Shown: positions 1 to 12,486 of the stretch, one piece after another
How the letters are laid out: each line of letters starts with the position of its first letter
Position numbering within the stretch: the stretch's first letter is position 1
Assembly (NCBI GenBank): GCA_018881555.1
Contig: JACAXG010000061.1
Location: forward strand, 1,116,001-1,180,000
DNA: 64,000 nt
Direction of reading: 5' to 3'
Source: Amblyornis subalaris
Lineage: Eukaryota > Chordata > Aves > Passeriformes > Ptilonorhynchidae
Notes under the pieces: generated by a model
Database searches by the model: none
The model's input: only the letters and a program-made list of their open reading frames with translations
What the model was told of the DNA's origin: nothing
Position numbers and translations under genes: made by a program

Positions 1-1904
1 AGCAAGTGCAGTTCATGTTCCCTGGCATTCCCAGGCAAACCCTCTATCTAGACCTAACCTTCATCCTAATTGTTTGTGTTGCTTGTTCACTAGCACCAAA
101 GTCAAGGAACGAGAAGAGACTTTCTTTAGCAAGTGATGCCTTCAAGCAGGTTACCAAGTATAATCTGCCTGCTCCTGTCCAACCCTTCAGATAACTCTGC
201 TGCCAGCCAAGAGCAGCTGTCATGTACTAGCACATACCACTTCTATCTAGAAAAGGTTTGAAGACATAAACCAGCCACGTGTATCACAAGAGCTCCCCCT
301 TGTATCCTGCTTGTCCTTTCTCTCTCTTCCTTAGTCATCTGTCTGCATGTGGGGAATACCTTACAGTACCTCCCTTATCTGCCACGGCTCTATTAGCAAG
401 GTAACAGTTATCAATAGAATAAAAAGTAGCTGCAAAAAGAAGAGGAATAAGCTACAAATAAAATAAATAACCATTGGATTCAAGCAGCAAGGAAGATTTA
501 GCCTAGACACTAAAAAACCTTCTCCGTGGTTTGGATAGCTAATTACCAAAATGGATTCTTGAGATGATGCTGTTGTCTCTCTGAAATATTGGCAAGTGTC
601 TATGCAGGAAAACAACAGGCTCTTAAAGAAGAGGTCTCATAGTTTCTCTTAACTTTGTTTTCTGTGATTTGTATCTAAATGACAGAGTCAGGTGATGCAA
701 GAGAGAACTACTATGGCCAAACATAAATCTGTCTTTCCTGTGAGACCGAGGAAGTTACCATCTCTACATTCCTGCAGTGAACAGTGCTGTGTCCCAGACA
801 AGCTTCAGGTCTGAAGAATCCAGCTCTTTTTCTTTTAAGTATCAAGCATAAAATGTTTCTGATACTTCTTCACTGCATCTTTGAGTCTATGCCTTGCATT
901 ACTTAGATACCAGTCAGATTCAAACTATGAAATGCTTTAAAGGGTCAAAATTTGTATCCTCACTAGCATAACTGATGCACTTCTTGAGGATGTTCCTGTC
1001 TACTGGTTCACATTCTTTAAATGAGAAATGTGAGTTTCAATTAATAACCAAACAGTTTCATTACCCAGTTCTCTCACTAAAATAGACACTTTGGTTGCAG
1101 TATCTCTGCAAGACTTTACAGAGTCCAGACAAGCCCTATAACTTACACTAAACCAAGTCTGTTTTGTCAAACCAAGCATCTGGGCAGGAGTGGCAAACAG
1201 CATGAACCTGTACCACTAAAATATAGAAAAAAAAAATGTGCTAGAAGAAGCTACCAAAAAAGAAATTGGTACAGAACACAAATAGTTTAACCAAAAGTTT
1301 CAAAGGAAGGAAAAAAACCCTGCAAATGTCCAGATGATTTATAGAAGTCATAAGATATTATGTTATTTAGTGCTTAATGTTGTGACTATTACATAATGCA
1401 TTGCCTGATTGCAGAATTCCTTGCAATTAATATAAGTGTTATTTCTTTCTTGTACACTGTACTGACATAGGAAAAAACAGTTAGCAGAAGTAATTTCCTA
1501 AGGAGTCTGATTAACATAAAATTAGTCTGGTTTAAGTTCCAGTGACCAAATTCTGCCTATAAGAATAATTTTTTGTGTTAGCTGGAGACATACTTCTCTT
1601 TCTGCTGAAATGGATAGGGAGTTTGTTGTGGTTTTTTTTCCTGTGGATTCTCATCTAACACTAGAAGAGGTGTCAACCGTTGTCCATTATCCTTTCTGAA
1701 CATATATAAGTTGCACATCCACCCTACTTTGTTCTTCATGGAGGTGGCAGGTGTTCTCCCACTGCCAAAACCACAGCTCAGTGAAAGAGGGACTGGCATG
1801 AGTCAAACTTTGACAGTTAGATTTACAAGAGGTTAAGAGCAGCAAGTCACAGCAGGACATCTCCCCTCCTTCTTCCTCCCCAAGGATGATGTAGATTCAA
1901 GTTC
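1..1904. other. AT-rich non-coding DNA, no gene seen
   Basis: No gene, RNA or repeat family is recognised here. The open frames are short (60-85 codons), have no known domain and lie on both strands, as expected by chance. Homopolymer A runs occur near 1226-1236. The stretch is best read as intergenic or intronic. Confidence 0.6.
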
Positions 1905-2010
1905 TTCCCAATTTTGAATTTTCTTACTTTTTTGATTCTCTCCCCCATCCCGCAGTGGGACAGGGAGAGTCAATAATCAGCTGTGTGGAGCTTTTTGCCT
2001 TTTTACTTAA
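1905..2010 (-). mobile_element. Fragment of avian ERVK-type LTR (minus strand)
   Basis: On the minus strand this stretch reads through a CCACACAGCTG block, then CTCTCCCTGTCCCACTG, then GGGATGGGGGAGAGAATC. That matches the 5' third of the common avian ERVK-type LTR, where a 'gtgggatgggggagagaatc' core follows the 'ggcaactaagcaccacacagc' block. The same core is visible, in the other orientation, in the better copy at 49442. The copy is decayed, and both ends are uncertain by tens of bases. No internal retroviral sequence is seen next to it. The family assignment is from memory of the consensus, not from a search. Confidence 0.45.
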
Positions 2011-2046
2011 TTCAGCAAAGCTGGATCTAGTGTAAGCTTCCACGGA

Positions 2047-2085
2047 GTCATGGTTTAACCCTAGCTGGCAACTAAGCCGGCAACA
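2047..2085 (+). mobile_element. 5' tip of avian ERVK-type LTR (plus strand)
   Basis: The plus strand shows TCATGGTTTAACCCTAGC followed by TGGCAACTAAGC. This matches the first ~30 bases of the avian ERVK-type LTR and the start of the copy at 49442 (TGTTGTGGTTTAAGCCCAGC). After about 2085 the match is lost. It lies head to head with the minus-strand LTR fragment at 1905-2010, about 40 bp away. The pair could be two insertions or one copy broken by an inversion. Confidence 0.45.
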
Positions 2086-2401
2086 AACCAGAAATGCCAA
2101 CAAGTGGTAATGAAAATTTAACTTCCTGAAGGAAATGAAAAAATTATTTGACCGTGGTGCTGTTTATCCCTGGAAACTAATCAGGACTTGACAAAATTGA
2201 AGGAATCTAAAAAATTTCGTGGCTCAATGAGCCTTACATGTATGTGTGTATCTATACAGTTCATTATCGTGGTACTAAAAAAAAGGCTGTATAACCTTAC
2301 CATAGTGTTATTTCATCCTTGATGAAGAGCACAGTGGCACAACATAACAAATTCTCTGTCCTCCAGAGATTCATAACATCCATGACTTGTCACTTGCATA
2401 A

Positions 2402-2452
2402 TTCTAGCTCTTTAAGATCCCTTTTTAAATTCAGAATATTCTATGATTCTGT
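2402..2452 (+). mobile_element. Decayed CR1 LINE 3' tip
   Basis: The pattern 'ctctttaagatccctttt' followed about 15 bases later by ATTCTATGATTCTG matches the 3' end of CR1 LINEs ('tctttaaggtcccttccaaccc' plus the octamer repeat). Upstream homology is too weak to place a start, so only the 3' end is called. It is an old copy with several substitutions. Confidence 0.45.
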
Positions 2453-5400
2453 TGTAAGGTGTGTCACTCTTGGATGTTACAAAAGGATGTCTGAAGTCTT
2501 GGATGTCCCTACCTGGTGAAAATTCAGACAAATTTCGAGTTTCAATGCTGTTTCAGCTTCTCTAAAATATTGATGTAGGGTTGCCTCATAACTTTCCATT
2601 TTTAAAATTATCCCTTACAAATGCAAGAGCATTTGTAACATTGTTCAAACCAACAACTTGGAGGAATAATAAGAACAGTTCAATATCTCAGTTCTCAAGT
2701 GGCACTTCACACTTCCCAGGAAGGGCTGTTTAGCACTCTAGAAATACGAGCAAGTATGTTCTGTTTCATTTAAACAGACTCTGCTCACATCCTTTAACAG
2801 GCAAACTGTTTGCCTTTCAAGGAAAACATTTGGTTAGATGCAACCACAAAATGTGTTTCTTTGATCACTATAAATAGCAGAGTTTTGTTTATACAATGTG
2901 ATTTAAGCTTTAGCACGGCTAGAAAGATGTCATAGTGCAGCACATTATTTGGGAATCTTTTTATCTGAGTTTTCTCTAATATTCCTGGAAAATCAAACCC
3001 AGAATCTGAACTGCCATCACTGTTCTGAGGACTCCAGGTCTGTGTATGCATCTCAAGCCAGCTACTGCTGCAAAGCATTGGTGGCAGAACATAACTAAAG
3101 ATGAGGTTTTGCCTGAAGGCACCTATGCTTCTTCAAGTAGCAAAAAATTGCTTGCCATTTTGGCAGAGCATGTTCCTCACACATTCAGGGTTAAACCGAG
3201 TGCTAAGCTGCGGTCAGGAAGGAGTTTTTGTATGGTCAGATGGACAGAAGGGTTCTGGGGGGGGATAGTTCAGAGGAAAGGCTGCCTTTCTAGTCTCTTT
3301 TCTGCTCTGCTCTGCTTGTGGTACATTACAACTTTTGAGACCTCATTTTCAAAATCCTAATTTTGCTTTCTATTCCAAGAAAAGAAATATAAGTGTCCCC
3401 AGATGGTATGTATATGTGTTCAGATAGTGTGAATAGCATTCTAAGCAAGGTATGTGCATTTGCCTCCTTTCTTTACCCTCAGAAAAACAAAACATGTTTG
3501 AGCAGGTTGTCAAAGCAGAATACATGTAGGAAATAAAGGGAAGTATTGCTAAAAGTGATGTGGACATTTCATTTAGTTTGCTTTTCTTACATCTGCAAAC
3601 TGTGCAGTTTTCTTTACGTTCAGTTGCAGCTTACTCACAAGTCTTAATGTGAGCAAATATTAATGAATAAATCTAAATAGATAGCAGATTTCATGAAATA
3701 CAGTTAAAGAACTCTGTGTTCCCAAAACTTATCCCAGCAGGAAACAGGGCAATATGAAGCTAACATATGTGATTAAACCCATGGTGCCAATACTGAACCC
3801 TGATGAACAGCATATAGTAAGTACTGGATTGCAGACAAATTTCTGTGTCCTGGTAATGCCCATCACATGCTATGTGAGCACGTACAGCATGCTCCCCTCC
3901 TGAGCAGCTTACTACCTAACAAGCATATTTCATCAGAGTGTTCAGAAAAACTGAACACATATTTCAACACATTCAGTGATGGTTTGTGAACTAAAAATGG
4001 CTACACTTGTCCTCTATGTTATTTTCAGTGAAACATTCGCTAAATTCTTCTTGTAAAGTTGCAGACCTCATCTGTCTTCTGCCAATGCAAAGGAAATGTA
4101 GATCATGCAACTGAAAATGTCATTTGCAAGGTACACCTTGGATTAGATTTTGTATATTGCTAAACAGTCTTTATTGAGAGACTGGAATGTTTTTTATTGT
4201 ATTCACAACGGTACCTTGCAGCAAATGCTCATCTTCTCCTAATCATTTTTCTCTACAACATTTCCCAGTTTCAGCAGGGACGTAATTAGGCAGCATTACT
4301 AAACAGCTGAAGATAAAATATCCCTTGCTAGGCATTTGTCTGGAGACATTCATTATGAATATGCACACTTTCATTTAATTTTAAGGAATGTTGTTTTAAG
4401 AAAGATGTATATATATTGCTGTTAACTTGCAGCATGAATACTCATGATCTCTAGTTATTCAGATTGTTTGGGATGTATTAATTCCAATTTAGCAAATATT
4501 GTGTTACAAGAGGATGAGGTTTGGAAAAGAGCTGTCTAAAAATAGAACTGCTGATTCCACAGTGGTCGTTACTTTACCCTCAGGCTTTATGCCTAACTGA
4601 ACAGCAGTGCTTGCTGAGGTGCCAGTGCAATAACCTCATTGAATGTACTCTGCTATTTCGGGCTTATCACTTCAGCATCTATACAGACTCCAGCTTTGAA
4701 ATCTGCATCTCCTAAACTGCACGTATTACAGCAAAGAGCTACATTCTCTGCAAATCTTATGCTTAAATAATTTCAGTACATAATGAAGAGTGAATATATG
4801 CAGGAGCACGTCTACAATAGACAAAATGCTTATGAAGAAGCTGTTTGTAATGGAAGGGACCCTTTTCTGAACTACTGTGTTTGGATTTCTGTGAGTGGTT
4901 TTTTTTCTGGATTTTTCAAAATATTCTCAGTGCTATGCTCTGGTACCTTCAACAGACTATATTTAAAACACCATAATCATAAATAATACGCTACTCAATA
5001 CCCACAGGCACAATCAGTTATAATTCAATTGGTTAGCTTTGCTAAATGCTGCAAGGGTCTCAACCACCCAGCTGAGGTGAAGTTTAACCATCTGCTTCAA
5101 AAGAATAGCAGCAGAAAAAAAACTAACAGAGCTGACATGCAAGTCTCTCAAGGAGAAAAGAAGCCTTGGGCTGCTAAATGTCAAAACTGCTTACTTCTCA
5201 ACCCACCCCAGTGCCGAGTCAGCTGTGGAGTTTGAAGATAAACGACCCACTGAGCCTAAATACAACTGCTTTGGCAATTGGCTATTCCTGAGAGNAGGGT
5301 ATTTTAATCTATCATCTTGCTTCCTTTATCAGACCCATTACACCATCTGAAGCATAGTAGCTTTGTTTACAAATTAACAACACATAAACCTACGAGCAAA

Positions 5401-8400
5401 ACAGAATAGCTACAAAGTGCCAATAGTCCCTTAACTGCACTTCATTTTCTAGCAAATATATAGCGGAGCAGATACAGGGGTGGCTTTGTGACTGACTCAA
5501 AATGTCTGCTGTGCTCTCTTCTAGCCTCCCTGTAAAGGCTTTGCAAACACTAAACATTATTTCCTTTAATTTCATTTCTTTTTCCCCTCCCCACTGAGCG
5601 CAGACTTTCTATACAGTGTGGTTTGCAGGGGAGTTTGAAGCTCAGGATGCTTTCACCAACAGTCCCCAAACAGAAGTTAACCCGGACACGGGATTTTGCT
5701 TCCAAAAATCCTGTGACATTATTATTTCTACTTGTCTCTGCTTGAAAGAAAGCTAAAATTAACAGATCTTCTTTCAACCCAGGAGCACTTTTCTTAGAAG
5801 GATCTATGTATTTTGCACCACATCAAGGAGAAAATGAAAATCAGTAACAGTATTCCCTTTAAAAAGCAGAGCACAAATAGGTTGCATGATGTAAGGAGAG
5901 GACAGGAAAACAGGGTAAAGTGTTCAGATGCTGCTCTGTGAGGCCAAAGGCTTGATATGGCCTGCCTAGATTCTAAAATGTGTTGGGATGCAATCCCACT
6001 GCTGTCTAGTGTTTCAGGCATCCAGTAAACCAGTCCCCAAACATCAGCAGAAAAATTCCTAAACTAGCCCACATGACAACAACTTTCCAGGAAAAGATCC
6101 TGCATAGATAATTTTAGATCCTCGCAGTATGGACAGAGCAGCTACAAGGGACTCCAGAGGCACTTGCTTCTGCCACTGCCAGGGAGGCAGACAGGCATTT
6201 GTTTCAGGAGTATACCTCTGATGATCCCCATTTGTATCTATCAGCTAGGTGTACTTCTTGTTTCATACACAAGGACACCCTCCCGACTCAGTTAGACATC
6301 CTGAATTTCAGCTTCCCTCATATTAAAATGTCCTTTTGAAGCGTGGTAGAGTTACAGATATGCCATGCTTCGCAAGAATGTAATTGACGTTATTTATAGC
6401 AAGAAAACTTTAAAGTAATTTTTCCCATGATCTCATAAATTCAGGTAATCTTTTTGTCAATTACTAGCAGTAATTTTTTTAACCTTGTTTGTGTATTATT
6501 TCTAGTAGTAGATGCTGTGGAGAGATGTCGGTTTCCAACACAAATTCACTTAATTATGAACAAAAACATATTTGGTATCTTGTACTCTACATCCATGGTC
6601 TCAGACTCTAAATGACTTTTTTTTTAAAATGAAAATTTTAGCAGATATCTGTCCATTCAAGCAAAATAAACAAACAAAAAAATCTTCCATGTGCGGCATT
6701 TTCTTCACACTTTTAAAGCACCTTGAACCCAACAATCGTGTCAAGCTTTTCAAATACCGGTCAAGGATTGCAATGGATCTATAAGACTGCAATAAGACTA
6801 ACACAGCCAGTGCTGGTAGAAGACTGCTGATGTTCATAGGTGGCTGGTCCTTTGACAGCAATTTTTCTCTCGAGCAGCAACCATGTGCTCCGTGTGAATG
6901 CTAGTGAGGTAGTGATCACCTCTCACAGCCAAGGAAGGAGATGAAAATGTGAATTTGAAAGTTATTTGAATTAAGGAATGAAAGCCAGAACCATGTAAAA
7001 TTATTAAATTAAAATTCTGAACTCCAGCTGTCTTGATTCAGGTTCAATATTCATTTATAAGCACAGTTTATAAATAATTTAATCAGAAAAATAATTGTGT
7101 ATTATCTTGCTTGTGTTGTATCTAGCTATATACAGTATAAGAGCAAAGTTTTCTAGCAAGTCTCAAGTAAAAATGGTATTTTAGAGATGATGTGACATTC
7201 CTGCTACATTTTTTATGATTGAAAGAGGTTTGAATCCATCATACCTAGATTTTGAATAGCCATTACACCCACTGTATTGTTATCTGCTAAACATAAGAAA
7301 TTCAAATTCAACATCAAAATATTCCAATTCTTTAAACTATTCCCTATGCTTAGAGACTGATTTGTTGTATGGCAGAATGGATTTTTAAAATGCTGAAATC
7401 AGCTTTTAAATTAATTCAGGATTTCCTGATATATAAGTCAAAGAAAGTAAAATTGTGATGACTGTGTCTTTGTGTCTGAACCCCAGGAAGTAATCACAGG
7501 AAATATGTCACCTGTCCTAAGGTTTCTTTTTATGTCAGCCCATCCTATTTCCTTTCTAGTAATTTCACCCTCAGCTTTGTGGAAATATGTGGTTTGTTGC
7601 ATTTTCCATACTTCTGGATTGCTTGTACAACCTACCTAAGAAATTTGGTCACTATAAAAGCAATAAAAACCCATTTGCACTACAGGGTAAGGTTAGCTGG
7701 CTAAGAAATAGCCCAGAAGGACCAGGATTCTGAACAGAGGGAATTTTCGTATTCCCAATGACAAAGTGATGAACCCTAAGTTCATTTTTTCCATCACAAT
7801 CCCATGACAACATCTATACTTGTTCTCTCTGTCACTTTATTTTAATAAGTATTTGCTTAGTTCAGATTTCTGAAGTATTCTTTCACTCTGATCAAAAGCG
7901 TAAAAAATATCTTATTCATTAATGTAGTAACAGCCCTTGTCTGTTGATTAAGTACTGCACACTTTCTATTGGCTATCAAATACAAAGAATTCAACATTCA
8001 CGTGAGATATCTGCATCAGACTCAATAATTTTCTTCCATAAGGAACACAAGACAGTAGCAAATTTTAGTTCACAGACAAACTAAATACTTCAATCACCAT
8101 AATTTAATACTAATGGAAAAATCTTGTATCTTGAAAAAACATTTTTTGCCTAAATTAGATTTTTAGTGCTCCTTTTATTGAATCAGAAGAATATAGAAAT
8201 TGGTTATCTGTGTTTTAAAACCGTATTTATTTGCAATATTAATCTACAGAGACAAAGCTTGTATGAAGTTTATTAACCAGGGTACAATTTCACCTGAATT
8301 ACAGGTTTCAGATACAAAAGCCTATGCACTAAATTTCAAATCCCACCTGGATACTTAGAATGTAACAACTCCAAAGCAATTAATAAACCACAACTTTTAG

Positions 8401-10511
8401 TTAAGAAGGATGGTCATTAACATAGTCTGTTTACTGTCTGAACAGGAGATGGCTCCAGATAGCCATACCCAAGGGGCAGTAGCATTTTCTAAGTGCATTG
8501 TAACATTATAATGAAGTTATAAATGATGAGATATCTTGCAGAGAAGATGTAATGCAATCTGAAGAAAAACATGAATATAAAAGGAGAGGTTTGTCTCCAG
8601 ATCCAGATCACTCAAACTATGAGCAGTGTCCAGAACTCAGAAAGTTAAAAAGAGATAGTGATCCCCTGTAACCTATTTGTTTCTAAATTTGGTAACTGTA
8701 TTAATATTGGGATTACAGAAAATACATATTTAATTTACATTAAGCAGCTGCCTGACTTTGAAAGTGAGTGCTGGGAACTACCAAATTAAATGGCATTCCA
8801 TTCATACCAGGGTGATGATCTCAAAACCTGGAGTACTGTGTATATTATCTTAGACTACCACTTTCTAGTATTCCAGAATATTAAAAAAACTTTTTTGCTG
8901 TTTTGAAAGGAACAGATTTTGAATGTAGTTATATCTAGTCTGTCTTAATAGAGCTAGCAGTTTAATGGGTACAGCTCTTATCTCTGGGGTGACTGATTTC
9001 AAAGTTCCATAACACAAAAAAGTTTAAATCAAGAACTTCCCTCTTTACAGACAAAAAACTTATTTTTGGGGAGTAATTTTAGTGGATAACTACTTTGGGA
9101 GGACAAGCCATCTGCCTAGAATCATTACAAGAAATACTTGCATTGCCACTTGCTTCTGTATGTCTTAAAATCTAATAGCAAATTTTAGCCACATGAACAA
9201 AATAATAGAAAGCAGAGTATGCTTCTCTTCTCTTTTTTCGGTGACAGAAATCAATTGGTACTTGTTAGTTCCAGCAAAAAGAGAAAGGGTAGAAAAGAAA
9301 AAAAGGATTGTCTCAACAAAAATCAGAACAATGGAGGAAAATTGTTTCAAGACATTTGATTATTCACATATGTGATATCAGGACCATTATTCCAGAGCTT
9401 CTTAGGTTTTATCCAAACCTAGAAAAGGCAAAATCCTTTCAAAGTCTTTTGGGAAGTAAGGGTCTGGGCAGGTGATCACATAGAAAGCAGCCTTATTTCA
9501 ACTGCAGCTGCTAACCTTACTGGAAGCTGGAGTTCCCAATTGCTAGTAGATACTATTATCCACCTGGCAGTGCATGTAGAGCAAAACTGGAACACAGGCT
9601 GGAAACCCTAACTTCTACCTCACTTATATACAAATGTTTTTTGTATTTTTGCTGCATCTATATATACAGGTTAAAATGTAGGTTCAAATTAAACTCTTGA
9701 TTTGACTTGATTGCAGAAGTCTAAAGGTAAAAAAGAATAACACATTAATTCAATACACATCAAATTATTTTCTAAACCACTAATTTTTTAAGTGTGCATT
9801 GGTTAATGTCTTTTGGGGTTTTTTTCTGTACATAAGCAAAATCTCTTTTTTATTACTCTCCTATATTAATGTGGTTTACTTTCCATTTTACTGCAGTCGT
9901 CTTTGAACTTTCCCAGGTACAGATCTAGGGGCACAGTGCGACCAAGGAAGTCATTAATTAACATCTTAATGTTACTAGTTCAACATGCATGTCCCTGGTT
10001 TAAGTCTGACTCCAATCTTGCTGCTGTGTTAAACCACACATGCACAGTGCCTGGACTCCACCTGGTCCTGTGAATAACATCTTCAAAACCCTGCTGGATT
10101 GTTGCTTCACTTCTTTGATTGGGGTAAGAATAACACATGGATGCAGAGCCCTTCATTCTTGACAGACATCTTATAACTTGGGTAAAGGAAATGTTTTTCT
10201 GCATTTATGTTTTCCAAATTTCACTCAAAGAGGCATTCTCAGAGATTACCAGGAGAGTCAAACACCATATTAAAAACAAACAAAGAAACAAACAAAAAAC
10301 CCCAAGGTGTCATGTCTATCCTCCTATGCAGGAGCATAGTGGTTTGAGGTATTGGCATCAAGGTATCAGTAATACACATACATGTGAACTTGCATTTCTG
10401 TAGGAAATGCACTAACTACTTAGCTATACCTCGCTGTATACTTCGCTATGTTGCTTGTGTTCTTCCTGTTGAACTAATTGCCTCAGACTAATTAAGTATC
10501 CATTTGTTCAG

Positions 10512-10561
10512 AGCATGACATTGCTGACATGCATGACATGTTCAGCATGACATTGCTGCCT
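10512..10561. repeat. Short imperfect direct repeat (agcatgacattgctg)
   Basis: The unit AGCATGACATTGCTG occurs twice in about 50 bp, with related 'catgacatg' copies between. It looks like a small local duplication. Confidence 0.6.
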
Positions 10562-12382
10562 TATAACTAGTATATTCACCTGGGAATCAATTTCAGGTAA
10601 TGAAATGTTTTACACTAGGCATTGACTGTAGGAGAGGATGGAATTAAAGTTTCCCCTGAAGTCTGGGTACGTGCCTTAAACACTAAGACACAAGTCTCCA
10701 ATGAGCTTCAGTTTCCACAAGTAGAACCTCAGCAGCAGGAGAAGCCATGGTAGTCTTTATACCTCCAGGTATGCTTGAATTCATCAGAGCCAACTGATAC
10801 AAGGGCTCAATTTGCCTGAACACAGGATAACCTCTACCAACTCCCGTGGTGGGATGTTTTGTGGAAAAAAAGGTACCATACTGATCCAGCACATGCCTAT
10901 GACTTCCAGCAGTGCACAGACTCCTCCATGAAGCCAGCAGGTGTGCTGAAAATGCACATTCTCCTTGGGATGCCTCACAATTTTCATAAAAAATGGCAGC
11001 TGCTTTGGTGATTTTTAGGAGTTCAGGTCAGATATACCAGTATATGGAGCCTATGTATCTAATTGAGGGCTTTGGATCCCATCAGGCCAAAATCCTTTTG
11101 TGGATCTGGCTATACAAAGATGGCTACTACTGTGGCAGAGAAAGGAGCTCTATTGTTTAACGCCCTTCACTATCATCATAACAATCAGGAAAAGCAGAGG
11201 AAAACTGTCCTAATGAGACCATCCTTTGTACATTTTTATAGCACCTGTTTTGACAGCACATACCACAATGAGACAAGAGAAGGATAAACAAAAGGAGATT
11301 CATTTTCTGACTTGCAACCAGGCTTTTGGGTATGGAATCGAGTGGGATGGATGTGGAAATGGGCTGTAGTCATTAAGCTGTGGAATCAGCAATTTGTTTA
11401 GCTCTCACAAAGCCCATGACAAAACATTCATTGACTTAATGCAAATGTTTTAGCCCCAAGTAATATACAGCAATACTCCGCAGTGTCTTTATTATGGGAA
11501 AAAGAATATCTTCTCTCTGTGCTGAAAAAGCAAAATACTTAATACCACTCTCAGGAAAAAGGTCTTTGCGATGCCTAACAAACACTAGTTAATTTAGAAA
11601 ATAACTCCAGCTGTGCTGTCTCAGTTCCCCAGTCAGCTGAAATCCCTTTTCAGCTTTTTGACATGTTATCTTATGCCTGAAAACACTGCTTTTTCCCTGT
11701 GTTCCATTTCCTTGAACTTTAGATTCAAAATGCAAATATATGGAAAACAGTGTATATACTGTTTACAGTAAGCAGCAAGAGGCCTTCATTGGTTTACTCT
11801 TTGAACAAGAAAGGAAAGTTGGTCAGTCTATGGTTAGACGAGAAACTGAGTTCAGAGTTCAGCTCTCACACAATTTTCTGTTTCATTTACAAGCTCCTCT
11901 GTAAATCATTTAAAATACAGCACACTGGCACTGCATCATATTTCACGACATGGAATGTAAAGAAGAATAACCACTGCTTGGATGAAAAGCCAGAGTAGCA
12001 AGGATGCAAGTGAAGAATAGCTGGAAAAGGGTTAGTTCAGGTCAAAGAGCTGTTACACCAGCTAGCACACAGCATCTGAGTCAACTGCTGATACAGAGAA
12101 ATTTGGAAGATAAGCAGTGGCCTCATATAGAAACAGGGAAAGAAAATGAGTTTAAAAAAGGCCACCAGGAAACTCTCTAAGTATTCTGCCATCAGAAAAT
12201 GACTCTGTAGCATATTGGAAAGGACCATACTAAATGACTTTTTCAGTGAGGCACAGTAGATGAAATTGTTAGTAGTTCTCTGCAAAAATGAAGCAACTTT
12301 AAAAGTTATTCAAACATCGTAAGTTACCAGTTTATGAAGATTCTTCACCATAACCACCATAGTACAGGGCATATCATAACCT

Positions 12383-12486
12383 ATATACATGGGTTTGCAT
12401 GGATATGCATGAGTATACATGTGCATATATATAGAATACCTATGTGTAGTATAGTATACCTATGTATAGCATACTTGTATACCTAT
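12383..12486. repeat. Degenerate TA/TG-rich tandem repeat
   Basis: Loosely repeated units such as TATACCTATG(T/A), 'tagtatag' and 'catgcatata' fill about 100 bp. 'Tacctatg' occurs three times. It resembles a decayed microsatellite or minisatellite of AT-rich composition. Confidence 0.5.
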
